A stretch of DNA of 64,000 nucleotides from Holophagae bacterium (GCA_029263455.1 JAJCXM010000035.1:62001-126000); one strand, 5' to 3'. Numbered from the stretch's first letter, positions 52,361 through 62,215 are shown. The notes: generated from the letters alone by a model not told the origin. Made by a program: numbers and translations.

Positions 52361-53571
52361 CCACCCGTAAGCGCAAGACACCGGTTCGCCGTAAGCGGAC
52401 CCCTCGGAAGAAAAAGGGGAATTCAATTCGACCGTTCGTCTTGCCGCTCATCCTTTTTCTATTTGGGGCGGCTGCTACATACGTCACTTTCTTTTATATG
52501 CCAAGCTCCTTACCGGTTGACAGTGGCTCCATCGAAAGTGTTCTTATCGGCGCCAACATTGATATCGCCGACGACGTTGATGTCAAAGAACAAGATGGAC
52601 TGCAGCATTGGCGCATTAAAGTATCGACCAAAAGCAAACGAAAATTGCTAGAACGCGCCCTCTCCCAATTAGCCGAATCTCATCAGGCAAATTGGTCTCT
52701 TTTAGATGAACAAAAAATTGACGGCGCACAACACGCACTATTTGTGATTCAAACAGAGGAAGGTGTGGAAGCGCACCGAATATTGATTGTGATTCCAGCG
52801 GCCAAAAAACCAACGACAAAAGCGCCTAAAGCGACCGAACCCAAATCTTCCCAATACATATCTCAAAACACGTTAGATCCTGAATCAGACCACCAAATTG
52901 CTATCATCATTGATGACGTGGGCGGTCACAGCGTCGAACAAACCACGCCACTCACCGATCTTAATCTACCTATCACTTTTGCCGTTATCCCCTTTTTGGC
53001 CCATTCAACCACCATGGCCACCTACCTCCATCAGAACCACTATGAAGTGATCCTGCATATGCCCATGGAACCGGGCAATTATCCTGCTTCAAATCCAGGT
53101 GAAGGTGCCATTCTGTCGCATATGAACTCTGCAGAGATCGAAGCCGCCTTGGCCAAAGCATTCCAGAACGTTCCCTTTGTTTCCGGGATGAACAATCACA
53201 TGGGTTCCAAGATCACCGCGAACCGCGCCTTGATGCGAGAAATCCTGCAAGAGCTCAAAAGTCGTGACCTATTTTTTGTCGACTCAAGGACACACAAATC
53301 CACGGTAGCATACGAGATGGCCCAAGAAATGGGTCTAAGTTCTGCAGAACGACATGTATTTTTGGATACGGAAGAGTCTTACACATACACCATGGGTCAA
53401 ATTGAAATTGCCCGCCAGAAAGCAGATGAATTAGGTCGAGTGATAGCCATTGGTCACCCCTACCCCACGACTATTCGCGCTCTGGTCGAAAGTATGCCGA
53501 AACTAGATCGTGATGGATACCGTTTCGTTTTTGTATCAGAACTCGTGCATGGACCTGAGGGCTCGCTTTAA
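52357..53571 (+). CDS. YibQ-type divergent polysaccharide deacetylase, membrane-anchored
   Basis: A strongly basic N-terminus (KRKTPVRRKRTPRKKKGNS) is followed by one TM helix (FVLPLILFLFGAAATYVTFF), then a linker and the YibQ/DUF610 NodB-like domain. IAIIIDDVGGHS carries the D-D pair, ILHMPMEP the H-x-P segment, and GMNNHMGSKITANR the metal-site His. FFVDSRTHKSTVA, and AIGHPYPTTI near the end, complete it. The protein should face the periplasm. It is translationally coupled to the UPF0104 gene, a pairing suggestive of a shared envelope role. Activity on a defined sugar has not been assigned for this family as far as I know. Confidence 0.88.
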   Translation: MTTRKRKTPVRRKRTPRKKKGNSIRPFVLPLILFLFGAAATYVTFFYMPSSLPVDSGSIESVLIGANIDIADDVDVKEQDGLQHWRIKVSTKSKRKLLERALSQLAESHQANWSLLDEQKIDGAQHALFVIQTEEGVEAHRILIVIPAAKKPTTKAPKATEPKSSQYISQNTLDPESDHQIAIIIDDVGGHSVEQTTPLTDLNLPITFAVIPFLAHSTTMATYLHQNHYEVILHMPMEPGNYPASNPGEGAILSHMNSAEIEAALAKAFQNVPFVSGMNNHMGSKITANRALMREILQELKSRDLFFVDSRTHKSTVAYEMAQEMGLSSAERHVFLDTEESYTYTMGQIEIARQKADELGRVIAIGHPYPTTIRALVESMPKLDRDGYRFVFVSELVHGPEGSL

Positions 53572-53610
53572 GTCGCCGAAGATATTCGACCACACACCAG
53601 AAGAATCCCA

Positions 53611-54075
53611 TCAGCTCCCACAGAACGCGGCCTCCATGACCGCAATATCGATCTTCTTCATCGTCATCATGGCCTGCATGGCTCGGCCCGCTGCCTCTAG
53701 ATCGGTAGAGGTGAACCAGCGGGGCAACATCTCAGGAATGATCTGCCAGGAAACCCCAAATCGGTCTTTCAACCATCCGCACATCTGTTCGGTGCCACCG
53801 TTTGCGAGTAAAGCTGCCCACAGTCGATCGATTTCAGCTTGATCTTTGCTTAGAACCGAAATCGAGGCCGCTTCTGAATGCGTATACTGAGGCCCTCCAT
53901 TCAAGGCCTGATAGGGCGTGCCAGCCAAGGTGAAATCAATGATTAGAGGTGGTCTTTTTGGATCAGGCAAAAAGACCTGCTCAATTTTACTTCCCTCCAG
54001 TAGTGACACATAGAATTCGACTACTTGTTGCGCGTTGGCATCAAACCACAAACAGGTGCGTACTTTTGCATTCAT
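53611..54075 (-). CDS. VOC-superfamily protein (PhnB/3-demethylubiquinone methyltransferase-like)
   Basis: The 154-residue protein shows the VOC (glyoxalase-like) betaalphabetabetabeta pattern with the PhnB-type landmarks: TCLWFDANAQQVVEFYVSLL at the start, IIDFTLAGTPYQALNGGPQYTHSEAASISV (the N-G-G-P motif), and QAEIDRLWAALLANGG. CGWLKDRFGVSWQIIP closes the core. The family is annotated widely but rarely characterised; metal-binding is not certain. GGAG lies six bases before the ATG. It converges on the YibQ gene. No functional link to neighbours is apparent. Confidence 0.9.
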   Translation of the reverse strand: MNAKVRTCLWFDANAQQVVEFYVSLLEGSKIEQVFLPDPKRPPLIIDFTLAGTPYQALNGGPQYTHSEAASISVLSKDQAEIDRLWAALLANGGTEQMCGWLKDRFGVSWQIIPEMLPRWFTSTDLEAAGRAMQAMMTMKKIDIAVMEAAFCGS

Positions 54076-54332
54076 TTTTTGCTCCTTGTTTCAGTGCATT
54101 TGTGAGCGAGGGTCGTTCGGCTTGAACCATTGGTCTTTGTATTTCCATAGTATAGCGACATTGATTTGCACCGCAAAAACCCGACACCAATCAATGATTG
54201 TTTGGTCTATTTCACACAAAAGTTACGCATGGAGCGCAATGACCCCTATCTTTGGGATTAATATAGTTACGCCCGATCGACGAGGCAGCGGCTAAGTCTA
54301 TTAGGCAGATCATGTTGATTGATAGGGGCGCC

Positions 54333-54659
54333 ATGAGCTGGAAAGAAAAATTAGCTAGGTATGACGAATTACTATCTCGTTGTCCCAGATTCGAACGTAA
54401 AGGCAAATCCGTGCCATACACCTCCGCCAACGGATACATGTTCTCGCTGCTCAACAAGGCTGGCGAACTGGGCATGCGATTCTCAAAAACCGTTCAAGAA
54501 CAGTACATAGAATCATGGAAAACGACGAAATTCACCTCACATGGAGCGATCATGAAAGGCTACGTTTTGGTCACCGACGAAATGTTAGATGACCTCGACC
54601 GCTTAGCTGATCTACTCAACGAGAGTTTTGACTACGTCATGAGTCTCGATCCCAAATAG
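54333..54659 (+). CDS. Small TfoX/Sxy N-terminal-like protein
   Basis: This protein of about 108 residues has SANGYMFSLLNKAGELGMRF in the middle, then QEQYIESWKTTKFTSHGAIMKGYVLV (with the R-x-x-x-K-G/E-Y-V-x-V pattern), and ends with a helical LADLLNESFDYVMSL. The order of strands and the M-K-x-Y-V-x-V segment resemble the TfoX N-terminal fold, seen in competence regulators and many small uncharacterised proteins. ATG 54333 is chosen over ATG 54312 because AGGGG sits before it. The family call is moderate. Confidence 0.55.
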   Translation: MSWKEKLARYDELLSRCPRFERKGKSVPYTSANGYMFSLLNKAGELGMRFSKTVQEQYIESWKTTKFTSHGAIMKGYVLVTDEMLDDLDRLADLLNESFDYVMSLDPK

Positions 54660-54684
54660 CTATTCACCGCCGATTTAATAAAGA

Positions 54685-57066
54685 CTAATTTCCAATTGGT
54701 GATCCGGGAGGCATGTCCAACGCTGACGTTGGCTGAAACCCTGCGTCTCGCTCGATGGCTCGGTCAATCTGGTGGGTCAACCATTGACTAACACTGTCAG
54801 ACTGACGTCCGGGATTAACACACCAATTTCGGATTCTCATTAGCGCAACAAATACGTCCGCTCTAACTTCAGGTGCCAGCGACGACGATTGGTAGGTTTC
54901 CACTAGTTTTGTTACCCAAGCTGACCGCACGCGCTTCTGTATTTCGCGTTTAAGGCCTCGCTCATCTGCGGCAAAGATCTGCTTATAAACTTGGTTAAAG
55001 AGGCTCTCTACCGTCAATCCTTTTTCATCTAAGGCGGATTGATAACGCAGCCTGGCTAATCTCGAAGGCTCCAAGAGAACACTAAAGGTGTGAACGGTGG
55101 AGGCTTCAGCTAATGAAATAGGGTCTAGCAAAACGCCCGTGTAACCCGATGGGCTTTCGCGGTCGCGATTGTGGCCCGCAGCCTTGGGTGGGATTGATTG
55201 CAAAATGTGAGAGTCCAAGGTTAGGAATGACATATCCAATGTTTTGAGTAAGGAATGCACAGCACGCGTCTGATCTGCGGCTGTTACCATCTTGATGTGA
55301 TATGCGTTTACTTGATCTCGCAACCAGTATTGGTAATCAACGCCACCAATCCATTTCCCAACGGCCTGTACTTGGTAACGGTGGCTAAAGTAGATAGGCA
55401 CCAAAATGTCTTCTAATTCAGACAGCGGTTGTCCAAACGGTAAAGCCTCGACACCAAAGTTTTGCAGGGCTTTATCACGGACAGCAATTAGCCTGTTAAG
55501 TTCCTCCACGGCGTCGGACCCGTTATCCCACAAATGGGCGCGCGGATGACATGCCCCAACGGAACGCGCGTCACGGTCATTGATAAACTCGAAACCTTGT
55601 GCGCGTGTTTCATTAATCACAGCCATAAGTGCCGCCGATTCTTGCTCTGGGCCTGAGAACTGGCTATAGCCATAAATAACAGCACGGCGATCCCAATCGC
55701 CAATACCCTCGGCATACGCAGCACCTAGGACGAGCTGCCCGTCGTCGTTCAGTTGGATCAAGGGATGTGGATAATCCATCACAGAGGCCCTTGAAGAAGT
55801 ACTGGCTGCAAAATTGTGATCTAGACCTAAGGTGTGGCCGACTTCATGGGCCGAGAGTTGCCTTATACGAGCCAAGGCCATGTCGCGCATCGGTTTGGTT
55901 GAAACATTTGGCTGGCTAAATGGCGCTAGCATGCCTTGGGCAATCAGGTAATCTTGTCGCACCCGCAACGAGCCCAGTGTCACATGACCCTTGATGATTT
56001 CGCCCGTACGCGGATCTGTCACGCCCAAGCCATATGACCAACCACGCGTGGCTCTATGAACCCATTGAATAACGTTGTAACGCACATCCATGGGATCAAC
56101 CCCTTCGGGCATCAGCTCTACCCGAAAAGCGTCCTCAAAGCCGGCTGCCTCAAAAGCGTCCGCCCACCATTCCGCACCATCTAACAGGGCACTACGAATG
56201 GGTTCAGGCGCGCCACGATCCAGGTAATAAACGATGGGCTTGATGGCTTTGCTGCGGGCCGCCTTGGGATCGACCTTTTGCAATCGATGGCGACCAATCC
56301 ATCGTTTCTCGAGCGGTTCATCTATGGCAGTGGCGTAGTCCGCAAACTGGTCAAACCAATAACCTGACTCTGGGTGATGGACCCGAGGCTGGTAGCCGTC
56401 ATCAGGTAGCGCAATAAAACTGTGGTGCATGCGCACGCTAATGATGCTTGGATCAGGGACAACTTGACGCAGCCAGTTTCCGGGCTCTGATCCGACAAAA
56501 GTGACGGTCGCTTCGAGTTCGGTGTTGAGTGGGAACGTCTTACAACGCTTCAAATAAGGGGCACAACGCGATGCATCAATCGAATAGTGACCTTGCTTGC
56601 TTTGTTTCAGCTGAGCTGCAACGCCGTGGGCATCGCGCATCATGAATTCGGTCGCGTCTACGATGATTTGATTGGCGTTCCGATCGACGATCGAAAACCC
56701 CCACAAAACAGATTCAGCAAAGGCTTCTTGAACCGACTTTTGCTCATCAACATCGTCACTTAGTGCCCGAAAGCGAGTGTTCAGCTGTCGCAGTAGGACT
56801 TTGTTACCGACAGTTTCAAATCGAACAAGTCGAATATCACTTAACTGACCGCGATCTAGGCCGATATCGTTTGAACCGATGCCATGAGGCAACGAGCTTT
56901 GATACAGCAAAATATCCAAATTATTAGGAATGGCCAAGTAAACGGACGCCGTTTGCGGATCGACGTATAAGTCCAAAAACCCCGTTTGGTGTTCTTTGTT
57001 GACTGAAAAACCAATCGTCTCATCCGCTTGAAGAACGGCTACCAAACCAAGTAAAAGGCACAGCAT
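54685..57066 (-). CDS. Exported zinc metalloprotease (DUF5117/DUF4953 type)
   Basis: The signal peptide MLCLLLGLVAVLQA precedes a ~300-residue N-terminal DUF5117-like beta region (FLDLYVDPQTASVYLAIP). The catalytic domain has LSAHEVGHTLGLDHNFAAS, the H-E-x-x-H-x-x-G-x-x-H zinc site, followed by ASVMDYPHPL with the Met-turn-like M-D-Y. The C-terminal ~250 residues match the DUF4953-type tail. GGGAG precedes ATG 57066, chosen over TTG 57072. These large proteases are common in Bacteroidota and Acidobacteriota; targets are unknown. It stands alone as a transcription unit. Confidence 0.87.
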   Translation of the reverse strand: MLCLLLGLVAVLQADETIGFSVNKEHQTGFLDLYVDPQTASVYLAIPNNLDILLYQSSLPHGIGSNDIGLDRGQLSDIRLVRFETVGNKVLLRQLNTRFRALSDDVDEQKSVQEAFAESVLWGFSIVDRNANQIIVDATEFMMRDAHGVAAQLKQSKQGHYSIDASRCAPYLKRCKTFPLNTELEATVTFVGSEPGNWLRQVVPDPSIISVRMHHSFIALPDDGYQPRVHHPESGYWFDQFADYATAIDEPLEKRWIGRHRLQKVDPKAARSKAIKPIVYYLDRGAPEPIRSALLDGAEWWADAFEAAGFEDAFRVELMPEGVDPMDVRYNVIQWVHRATRGWSYGLGVTDPRTGEIIKGHVTLGSLRVRQDYLIAQGMLAPFSQPNVSTKPMRDMALARIRQLSAHEVGHTLGLDHNFAASTSSRASVMDYPHPLIQLNDDGQLVLGAAYAEGIGDWDRRAVIYGYSQFSGPEQESAALMAVINETRAQGFEFINDRDARSVGACHPRAHLWDNGSDAVEELNRLIAVRDKALQNFGVEALPFGQPLSELEDILVPIYFSHRYQVQAVGKWIGGVDYQYWLRDQVNAYHIKMVTAADQTRAVHSLLKTLDMSFLTLDSHILQSIPPKAAGHNRDRESPSGYTGVLLDPISLAEASTVHTFSVLLEPSRLARLRYQSALDEKGLTVESLFNQVYKQIFAADERGLKREIQKRVRSAWVTKLVETYQSSSLAPEVRADVFVALMRIRNWCVNPGRQSDSVSQWLTHQIDRAIERDAGFQPTSALDMPPGSPIGN

Positions 57067-57327
57067 CGACAACTCCCTATACTGAATTAAGCCATCAACT
57101 TAGCACAAGAAGCGTATACTCATTTAGTCTATGAAATGATCGAGTTAGCTCTCATCAGTGGAACAACTACAAAAGATAGAACACCAATTTACACGTTAAC
57201 AACGGCACCTCGGTCACCGCACTTGCTACTCAATTGCCTTTTGACATCCAACGCAAGGGCTTTCGATTGCAAGGAACAGATCCCCATAAAAAGAGGGGAA
57301 ATAGGTCGATGCTACCCGAGGTTAAAG

Positions 57328-57403
57328 TGGTAGCGATGCAGGGAGTTGAACCCCGGACACCACGGTTATGAGCCGTGTGCTCTAACCACTGAGCTACATC
57401 GCC
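57328..57403 (-). tRNA. tRNA-Met (anticodon CAU), elongator type
   Basis: The minus strand folds as a 76-base class I tRNA with encoded CCA (57328-57330). The acceptor GGCGATG pairs with CATCGCT (first pair G-U), the D-arm is GCTCAGTGGTTAGAGC, and the anticodon loop CTCATAA gives CAU. The T-arm CGGGGTTCAACTCCC is slightly irregular. The acceptor pairs at position 1, so it is not initiator-like. tRNA-Ile2 (lysidine-modified CAU) cannot be fully excluded. Confidence 0.9.
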
Positions 57404-57476
57404 ACACGCCGCTAAATTGTAATCGAAAGTGCCTTAAGTTGGAACACTTTTTCAGTACTTCACTCAAAAATGTCGC

Positions 57477-58481
57477 CTAACTGCTGGCTATGAATTTCGA
57501 CGAGAAAGAGCGCCAACCCTTCAACGCTTCCTCGAATGAAACGTCAACGGGTGACGCGTGTGGGATGAACCCGCTGCGCGCCGAACGGCAGTCTGGAGAT
57601 TGATCAAGAAACGCGACCATTTGATCGATGATGGGCTTGGACCGGCACACCATCACCAAATCGACACCAGCCCTTAACGCGCGTGCAGCCGTCGATGTAA
57701 TAGTCTCCTCGTCAATCGCCTTCATTTCCAAGTCATCTGTCATGGTGATGCCCTGCCAGCCAATCGACTTTAACGCTTGCATCGATTTACTTGACCAAGA
57801 GGCCACCTCACCTTGCCAAAACGGCATGACACAATGCGCTAACATAACGGGTACCTGGGATTGGCCTTTGGCCGCCAGCAAGCGGTACACCTCGCCTTCC
57901 CCTTGGTCCCATTCGGAATAACTGCCTTGAAATGTCGGTAAGCTCAAGTGACTATCAGGAACGGTTGTTCCCAGTCCCGGGAAGTGTTTGAAACATCCAG
58001 CAACGCCAAACTGATTTAGACCAGTCACAAACTCAATCGCGTGTTCTGCTACTTTCGCTGGGTCCGAACCCAATGTGCGGCCCTGTAGACCATTGCTAAG
58101 TTGGCCATAATCTAAATCGACAACCGGCGCAAAATCGATGTCGATGCCAAGAGAAGCCAACAATTGACCCATGCGTGTTCCGGCCTCAAAACAAGCAGAG
58201 CTACTCACAGCCTGTGGCATGGAGGGGAACTGTCCTATCAAATGCTGCAGGCGATTAACCCGCCCTCCCTCCATATCGATCGCAATAAATGGGCGCGGTC
58301 TCAGCGTTCTCAGTCGCTGGCAGAGAAGTCTCACTTGTTCAATGGAGTTGAGATTTCTTGTAAATAAGATGACCCCGGTTGGACGTATTTGCTCCAACCA
58401 ATCCCAGTCGGGCTCCGCGCCTTCAAAACCAACGATGATGGGTCGGTGCTCAGGGGTTATTTCAAAGCCGACGTCAGTCAC
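57477..58481 (-). CDS. nagZ: Beta-N-acetylhexosaminidase NagZ (GH3)
   Basis: NagZ removes GlcNAc from anhydro-muropeptides in the cytoplasm. GVILFTRNL, FIAIDMEGGRVNRL and IDFAPVVDLDY are the early barrel strands. CFKHFPGLGTTVPDSHLSLP is the family signature with the catalytic Asp/His loop, and ITMTDDLEMKAI carries the nucleophile Asp. GTG 58481 is the start: GAAGGAGAACTT lies just before it, inside the mutS end, giving a GTGA overlap with the mutS stop. The order vanZ-mutS-nagZ is thus tightly coupled. With anmK at 39115 it completes part of wall recycling. Confidence 0.92.
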   Translation of the reverse strand: MTDVGFEITPEHRPIIVGFEGAEPDWDWLEQIRPTGVILFTRNLNSIEQVRLLCQRLRTLRPRPFIAIDMEGGRVNRLQHLIGQFPSMPQAVSSSACFEAGTRMGQLLASLGIDIDFAPVVDLDYGQLSNGLQGRTLGSDPAKVAEHAIEFVTGLNQFGVAGCFKHFPGLGTTVPDSHLSLPTFQGSYSEWDQGEGEVYRLLAAKGQSQVPVMLAHCVMPFWQGEVASWSSKSMQALKSIGWQGITMTDDLEMKAIDEETITSTAARALRAGVDLVMVCRSKPIIDQMVAFLDQSPDCRSARSGFIPHASPVDVSFEEALKGWRSFSSKFIASS

Positions 58482-61090
58482 AAGTTCTCCTTCCATCTAT
58501 AAAGCAGGTTCAAGGCATCTCGGGCCGTCATTTCGTCGAGTTCTAGTTCAGAAAGCTCAATTTCAAATGCAGACTTTTCGGCGGGAAATAAGGTGAGTTG
58601 CGCTGACTGCGCTTGTTTGGGTGCCAAACCTTGGCCCTTAGCCAAACGCGGTTGACCTGATGTATCCAATTCGTTGCGTTCCAGGTTAGCCAGTATTTCA
58701 CGTGCGCGACGAACAACATCGCCCGGAAGTCCCGCTAACTTAGCGACATGGATGCCATAGCTTTGGTCAGCTGCACCTCGTTCGACGCGGCGCAAAAAAA
58801 CAATCTCACCATTCCATTCACGAACAGTGATATGTAAGTTCCTAACTCCGTTACAAGTCTTCTCTAATTCAGTCATTTCGTGATAGTGAGTTGCAAATAG
58901 GGTCTTCGCGCCAACCCTCAATGGATCGGAAATATATTCAGCGGTCGCCCAGGCCAGCGACAAGCCGTCAAAAGTGGACGTGCCTCGACCGATTTCATCA
59001 AGCACAATCAGGCTTCTGTTGGTCGCATGATGGAGGATATTAGCGGTTTCAATCATCTCCACCATAAAGGTAGATTGACCGCGGGCCAGATGATCGCTGG
59101 CACCGACGCGCGTAAAGATGCGATCTACCAGCCCAATCTCTGCTTTTTTGGCTGGCACAAATGAACCCATTTGGGCCATCAGTGTGATTAGCGCAACCTG
59201 TCGTAAATAGGTCGATTTTCCGCCCATGTTTGGGCCTGTAATGATGTGCACACGGTCGTCAGCCATATTCAATTGCGTATCGTTGGCAATGAATGGGTCA
59301 TTTGATAGTGCTTCTACAACCGGATGACGGCCCTCGGTAATGAATATCTCGCCATGCTCGGTGACTTTGGGACGGCAATAGTTGCGATCGACGGCTAAAT
59401 CAGCCAATGCCGAGTGAACATCGATTTGCGACAAGGTGTCTGAATACGAACGGATCCGTGGCAGACTGGTTTGTGTTTCTTCAACAAGCGCTTTGAAGAG
59501 TTCGCATTCCAACTCCAACATCCGCTCTTCAGCGCCCAATATTTTGTGCTCATATTCTTTCAGTTCATCGGTAATGTAGCGTTCTGAATTAACTAAAGTT
59601 TGTTTTCTCACATAATCGTCTGGCACTTTGGCTTGATAGGCCTTGCTGACTTCGATGTAGTAGCCAAAAACCCTGTTATATTGCACCTTGAGCTTAGGAA
59701 TAGAAGTTCGTTCCCGTTCTCTGGCTTCAATCCGAGCTAACGCACTTTTGCCGTCACGACGTAATTCTCTAAGTTCATCCAGCTCGTCTGAAACGCCAGC
59801 CGCCATAAAGCCTACCTGACGGGTGTGCGTTGGTGGATCATCGGTCATGGATCTTTTGATCTGTTCGCACACGGTCCATAGAGTGTTTACGATCTCGTCG
59901 CTTAAGCCATAGCGATCGGCATCTACCTCTTCTAGCCATTGGATCAGGTTCGGCATACCATGTAGAGCTTGGCCCAAGGCAACGATCTCTCGCGGTTGTA
60001 TCATCCCCATCGCTAGTTTACCGATTAACCGATCCAGATCTGGTAACATGGCAAGTTGTTCTCTGACTTCAGCCCTAGCTACCATGGCATCCACAAAAGA
60101 CGCGATAGCTGTTTGTCGAATTTCTATCTTTGAGATATCTAATAAAGGCTCAAGTACCCAAGTCTTTAGGCATCTAGCGCCCATGGAAGTCTTAGTGCGA
60201 TCGATTTGGCCTAATAGACTCTCCCTGCGGTTTCCGTCAAAAATGGATTTGGTTAATTCCAGATTCCTCTGCGTGGCACCATCAATAAATAGGTAGTCAT
60301 CGAAGCGTAAGATGCGAATGGTTTCAATATGGCTGGCACGATTGTTTTGGGTCTCGTTCACGTAGGCCAATGACGCGCCTGCCGCCATAATCAATGCATC
60401 GTGCTCCTGGATACCAAAACCCGAAAGATCTAATGTTCCAAAGTGTTGGTTCAATTCTTTCGCGGCCGTATCTTTTTGGAATCGCCACCCTTCTAGCCGA
60501 GTCACGCATCGCGCCTTCAAATAGCCCGGGTCAAGCCATGCCAACGCCTCAGATTCTGAAACCAGAACTTCGGCGGGGTCACGAGTTACTAACAGATCGC
60601 CAGCACGCGTGAAGCGGTCGTCGCCCTCCAATAAGCAAACATCAAATCGGCCGGAAGAGAAGTCCATGAACGCCAGCCCTAAGCTCTCATCAAGGCAAGC
60701 GATCGCCGCAAGAAATCGAAAGTCTCGATGATCTAAGGTGGGATCATCCAAAATGGTACTTGGCGTCACAACCCTGACAACCTCACGACGGACGAGACCT
60801 TTGGCTTCTTTTGGATCTTCCACTTGTTCACAAATCGCGACGCGGTGGCCTTGACGCACCAGTTTGGCGATGTAGCCTTCAGCGGCGTGAAAAGGTATCC
60901 CGCACATGGGCGCCTCTGACTTGGTACCCTTGCCACGTTTTGTCAAGGTGATGTCAAGGGCGGCAGAGGCCGTGATCGCATCGTCAAACATCATCTCGTA
61001 AAAATCGCCCATGCGAAAAAAGAGGATTTCATTGGGATACTTCTTTTTAGCTTCGTGGAACTGCCGCATCATCGGCGTCGTTCCACTCAT
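58478..61090 (-). CDS. mutS: DNA mismatch repair protein MutS
   Basis: MutS recognises mismatches and signals with MutL. The N-terminal mismatch-binding domain opens TPMMRQFHEAKKKYPNEILF with RMGDFYEMM, the G-D-F-Y-E signature carrying the phenylalanine that stacks on the mismatch. The ATPase has GPNMGGKSTYLRQ (Walker A), VLDEIGRGTSTFDGLS (Walker B) and ATHYHEMTEL. The 870-residue length and C-terminal segment (ELDEMTARDALNLLY) fit MutS1. The ATG overlaps the VanZ stop by four bases. No alternative call. Confidence 0.97.
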   Translation of the reverse strand: MSGTTPMMRQFHEAKKKYPNEILFFRMGDFYEMMFDDAITASAALDITLTKRGKGTKSEAPMCGIPFHAAEGYIAKLVRQGHRVAICEQVEDPKEAKGLVRREVVRVVTPSTILDDPTLDHRDFRFLAAIACLDESLGLAFMDFSSGRFDVCLLEGDDRFTRAGDLLVTRDPAEVLVSESEALAWLDPGYLKARCVTRLEGWRFQKDTAAKELNQHFGTLDLSGFGIQEHDALIMAAGASLAYVNETQNNRASHIETIRILRFDDYLFIDGATQRNLELTKSIFDGNRRESLLGQIDRTKTSMGARCLKTWVLEPLLDISKIEIRQTAIASFVDAMVARAEVREQLAMLPDLDRLIGKLAMGMIQPREIVALGQALHGMPNLIQWLEEVDADRYGLSDEIVNTLWTVCEQIKRSMTDDPPTHTRQVGFMAAGVSDELDELRELRRDGKSALARIEARERERTSIPKLKVQYNRVFGYYIEVSKAYQAKVPDDYVRKQTLVNSERYITDELKEYEHKILGAEERMLELECELFKALVEETQTSLPRIRSYSDTLSQIDVHSALADLAVDRNYCRPKVTEHGEIFITEGRHPVVEALSNDPFIANDTQLNMADDRVHIITGPNMGGKSTYLRQVALITLMAQMGSFVPAKKAEIGLVDRIFTRVGASDHLARGQSTFMVEMIETANILHHATNRSLIVLDEIGRGTSTFDGLSLAWATAEYISDPLRVGAKTLFATHYHEMTELEKTCNGVRNLHITVREWNGEIVFLRRVERGAADQSYGIHVAKLAGLPGDVVRRAREILANLERNELDTSGQPRLAKGQGLAPKQAQSAQLTLFPAEKSAFEIELSELELDEMTARDALNLLYRWKENL

Positions 61091-61524
61091 TTAGGCCTCC
61101 CACGTGTTAAGGGGAATGGTCGAAACACAAGCAAGAAGGCAAAACCACCAATCATGCCAATAAAATCTGCAGCCAGATCGCAATACGAAGCATTTCGATA
61201 GCCCAAGTAGTGTTGAGCTAACTCGATAAAACCCGCATAAAGTGACCAGATACAAAAATTAGCAATCGTAAGCCACCCAGACAAACGCGTACATCGTCTT
61301 GCCAAATCAAAATTCAGAGCCCAGTAGCCCAAAACAAATAGAACAAAAAAGGCGGCAGCATGCAGCACCTTGTCTTGGCCGGAGAAGTGAGAAGTCCCTT
61401 GTTGTCGCGATAAGGCCAGGTAAGTACAGACATCTAGGGCCAAGATGACAAATATGCTCGCTAAACCCGGGTAGGTGAAGAGGCGGCGAATAGTCTTTTG
61501 AACAAAAATCACAAATTTCGACAT
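61087..61524 (-). CDS. VanZ-like membrane protein
   Basis: About 145 residues form four transmembrane helices: LASIFVILALDVCTYLAL, KVLHAAAFFVLFVLGYWAL, LTIANFCIWSLYAGFIELAQ and FIGMIGGFAFLLVFR. The D-K-x-x-H-x-x-x-F and E-x-x-Q-x-Y/H-x-x-x-R-x-x-x-x-x-D-x-x-A-D/N pattern of the VanZ family is present (GFIELAQHYLGYRNASYCDL). ATG 61524 is preferred to an upstream codon because CGAGAGAGAAC precedes it and it begins at the membrane domain. It overlaps mutS by four bases. The function of this family is not settled; glycopeptide resistance is not implied. Confidence 0.82.
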   Translation of the reverse strand: MSKFVIFVQKTIRRLFTYPGLASIFVILALDVCTYLALSRQQGTSHFSGQDKVLHAAAFFVLFVLGYWALNFDLARRCTRLSGWLTIANFCIWSLYAGFIELAQHYLGYRNASYCDLAADFIGMIGGFAFLLVFRPFPLTRGRPK

Positions 61525-61709
61525 GTTCTCTCTCGGGTGAGCAGTCAGAGCTACCCACTTTACCTGTGTGATACACCATAATTCAAATTGAATTCCAAGG
61601 GCTGTCAAGCTGTAGACTCTATGCTTACGAATAAGGCGCCTGTTAAGATGGGGCCGATATGGCGTCAGGCGGCGCTATTAACGTTACGCAAGGCAAATAA
61701 GGAGGCCAC

Positions 61710-62186
61710 ATGGCCAGTCTCAATCGAATCCAACTAATAGGCAATTTGGGTAAAGACCCTGAATTGCGCTACACCAAGTCACAAACCCCGTTTGCACGTT
61801 TTTCTCTCGCTACAACGGAAGAGTTCACCAACTCAAGCGGTGAAAAACAGAAAAAGACCCAGTGGCATAACCTTGTCGTTTGGGGGAAACAGGCGGAAAT
61901 AGCCGATCGCTACCTTCATAAGGGAAAACAAATATACGTAGAAGGTAAGGTGGAGTATCGGGATTACGAAGATCAGTCTGGTCAAAAGCGCTATATCACG
62001 GACGTCCGAGTCGAACGATTCTTGATGTTAGGTTCAGCGCCCCGAAGTGAGGGTTCAGGTGGACCTGGCAAGAGTTATGATGACAAGCAAGGTCAGGACG
62101 CGCCTCAGACTTATGGCAAAGCTGCTGACAGCGATTATGATGTCCCCGAAAGCGATAACTTCAATGACGATGACATCCCATTTTAG
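61710..62186 (+). CDS. ssb: Single-stranded DNA-binding protein
   Basis: SSB coats single-stranded DNA and recruits repair and replication partners through its C-terminal tip. The OB fold starts ASLNRIQLIGNLGKDPELRY and continues with KKTQWHNLVVWGKQAEIADRYLHKGKQIYVEGKVEYRDYED (split at the usual W-H-x-V-V-W-G motif). The tail ends acidic DDDIPF, the conserved partner-binding tip. GGAGG precedes the ATG. A strong terminator follows 30 bases after the stop. Confidence 0.97.
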   Translation: MASLNRIQLIGNLGKDPELRYTKSQTPFARFSLATTEEFTNSSGEKQKKTQWHNLVVWGKQAEIADRYLHKGKQIYVEGKVEYRDYEDQSGQKRYITDVRVERFLMLGSAPRSEGSGGPGKSYDDKQGQDAPQTYGKAADSDYDVPESDNFNDDDIPF

Positions 62187-62215
62187 ACAATGATGGTCAT
62201 CAACTTGTTCCAATT

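Noticed and set aside
57281-57299. TCCCC/GGGGA hairpin downstream of tRNA-Met
   Set aside because: Five pairs with an A-rich loop and no T-tract on the minus strand after it; not a convincing terminator.
57136-57333. Small rightward frame before tRNA-Met
   Set aside because: It runs into the tRNA, lacks a ribosome-binding site and has no recognisable sequence.
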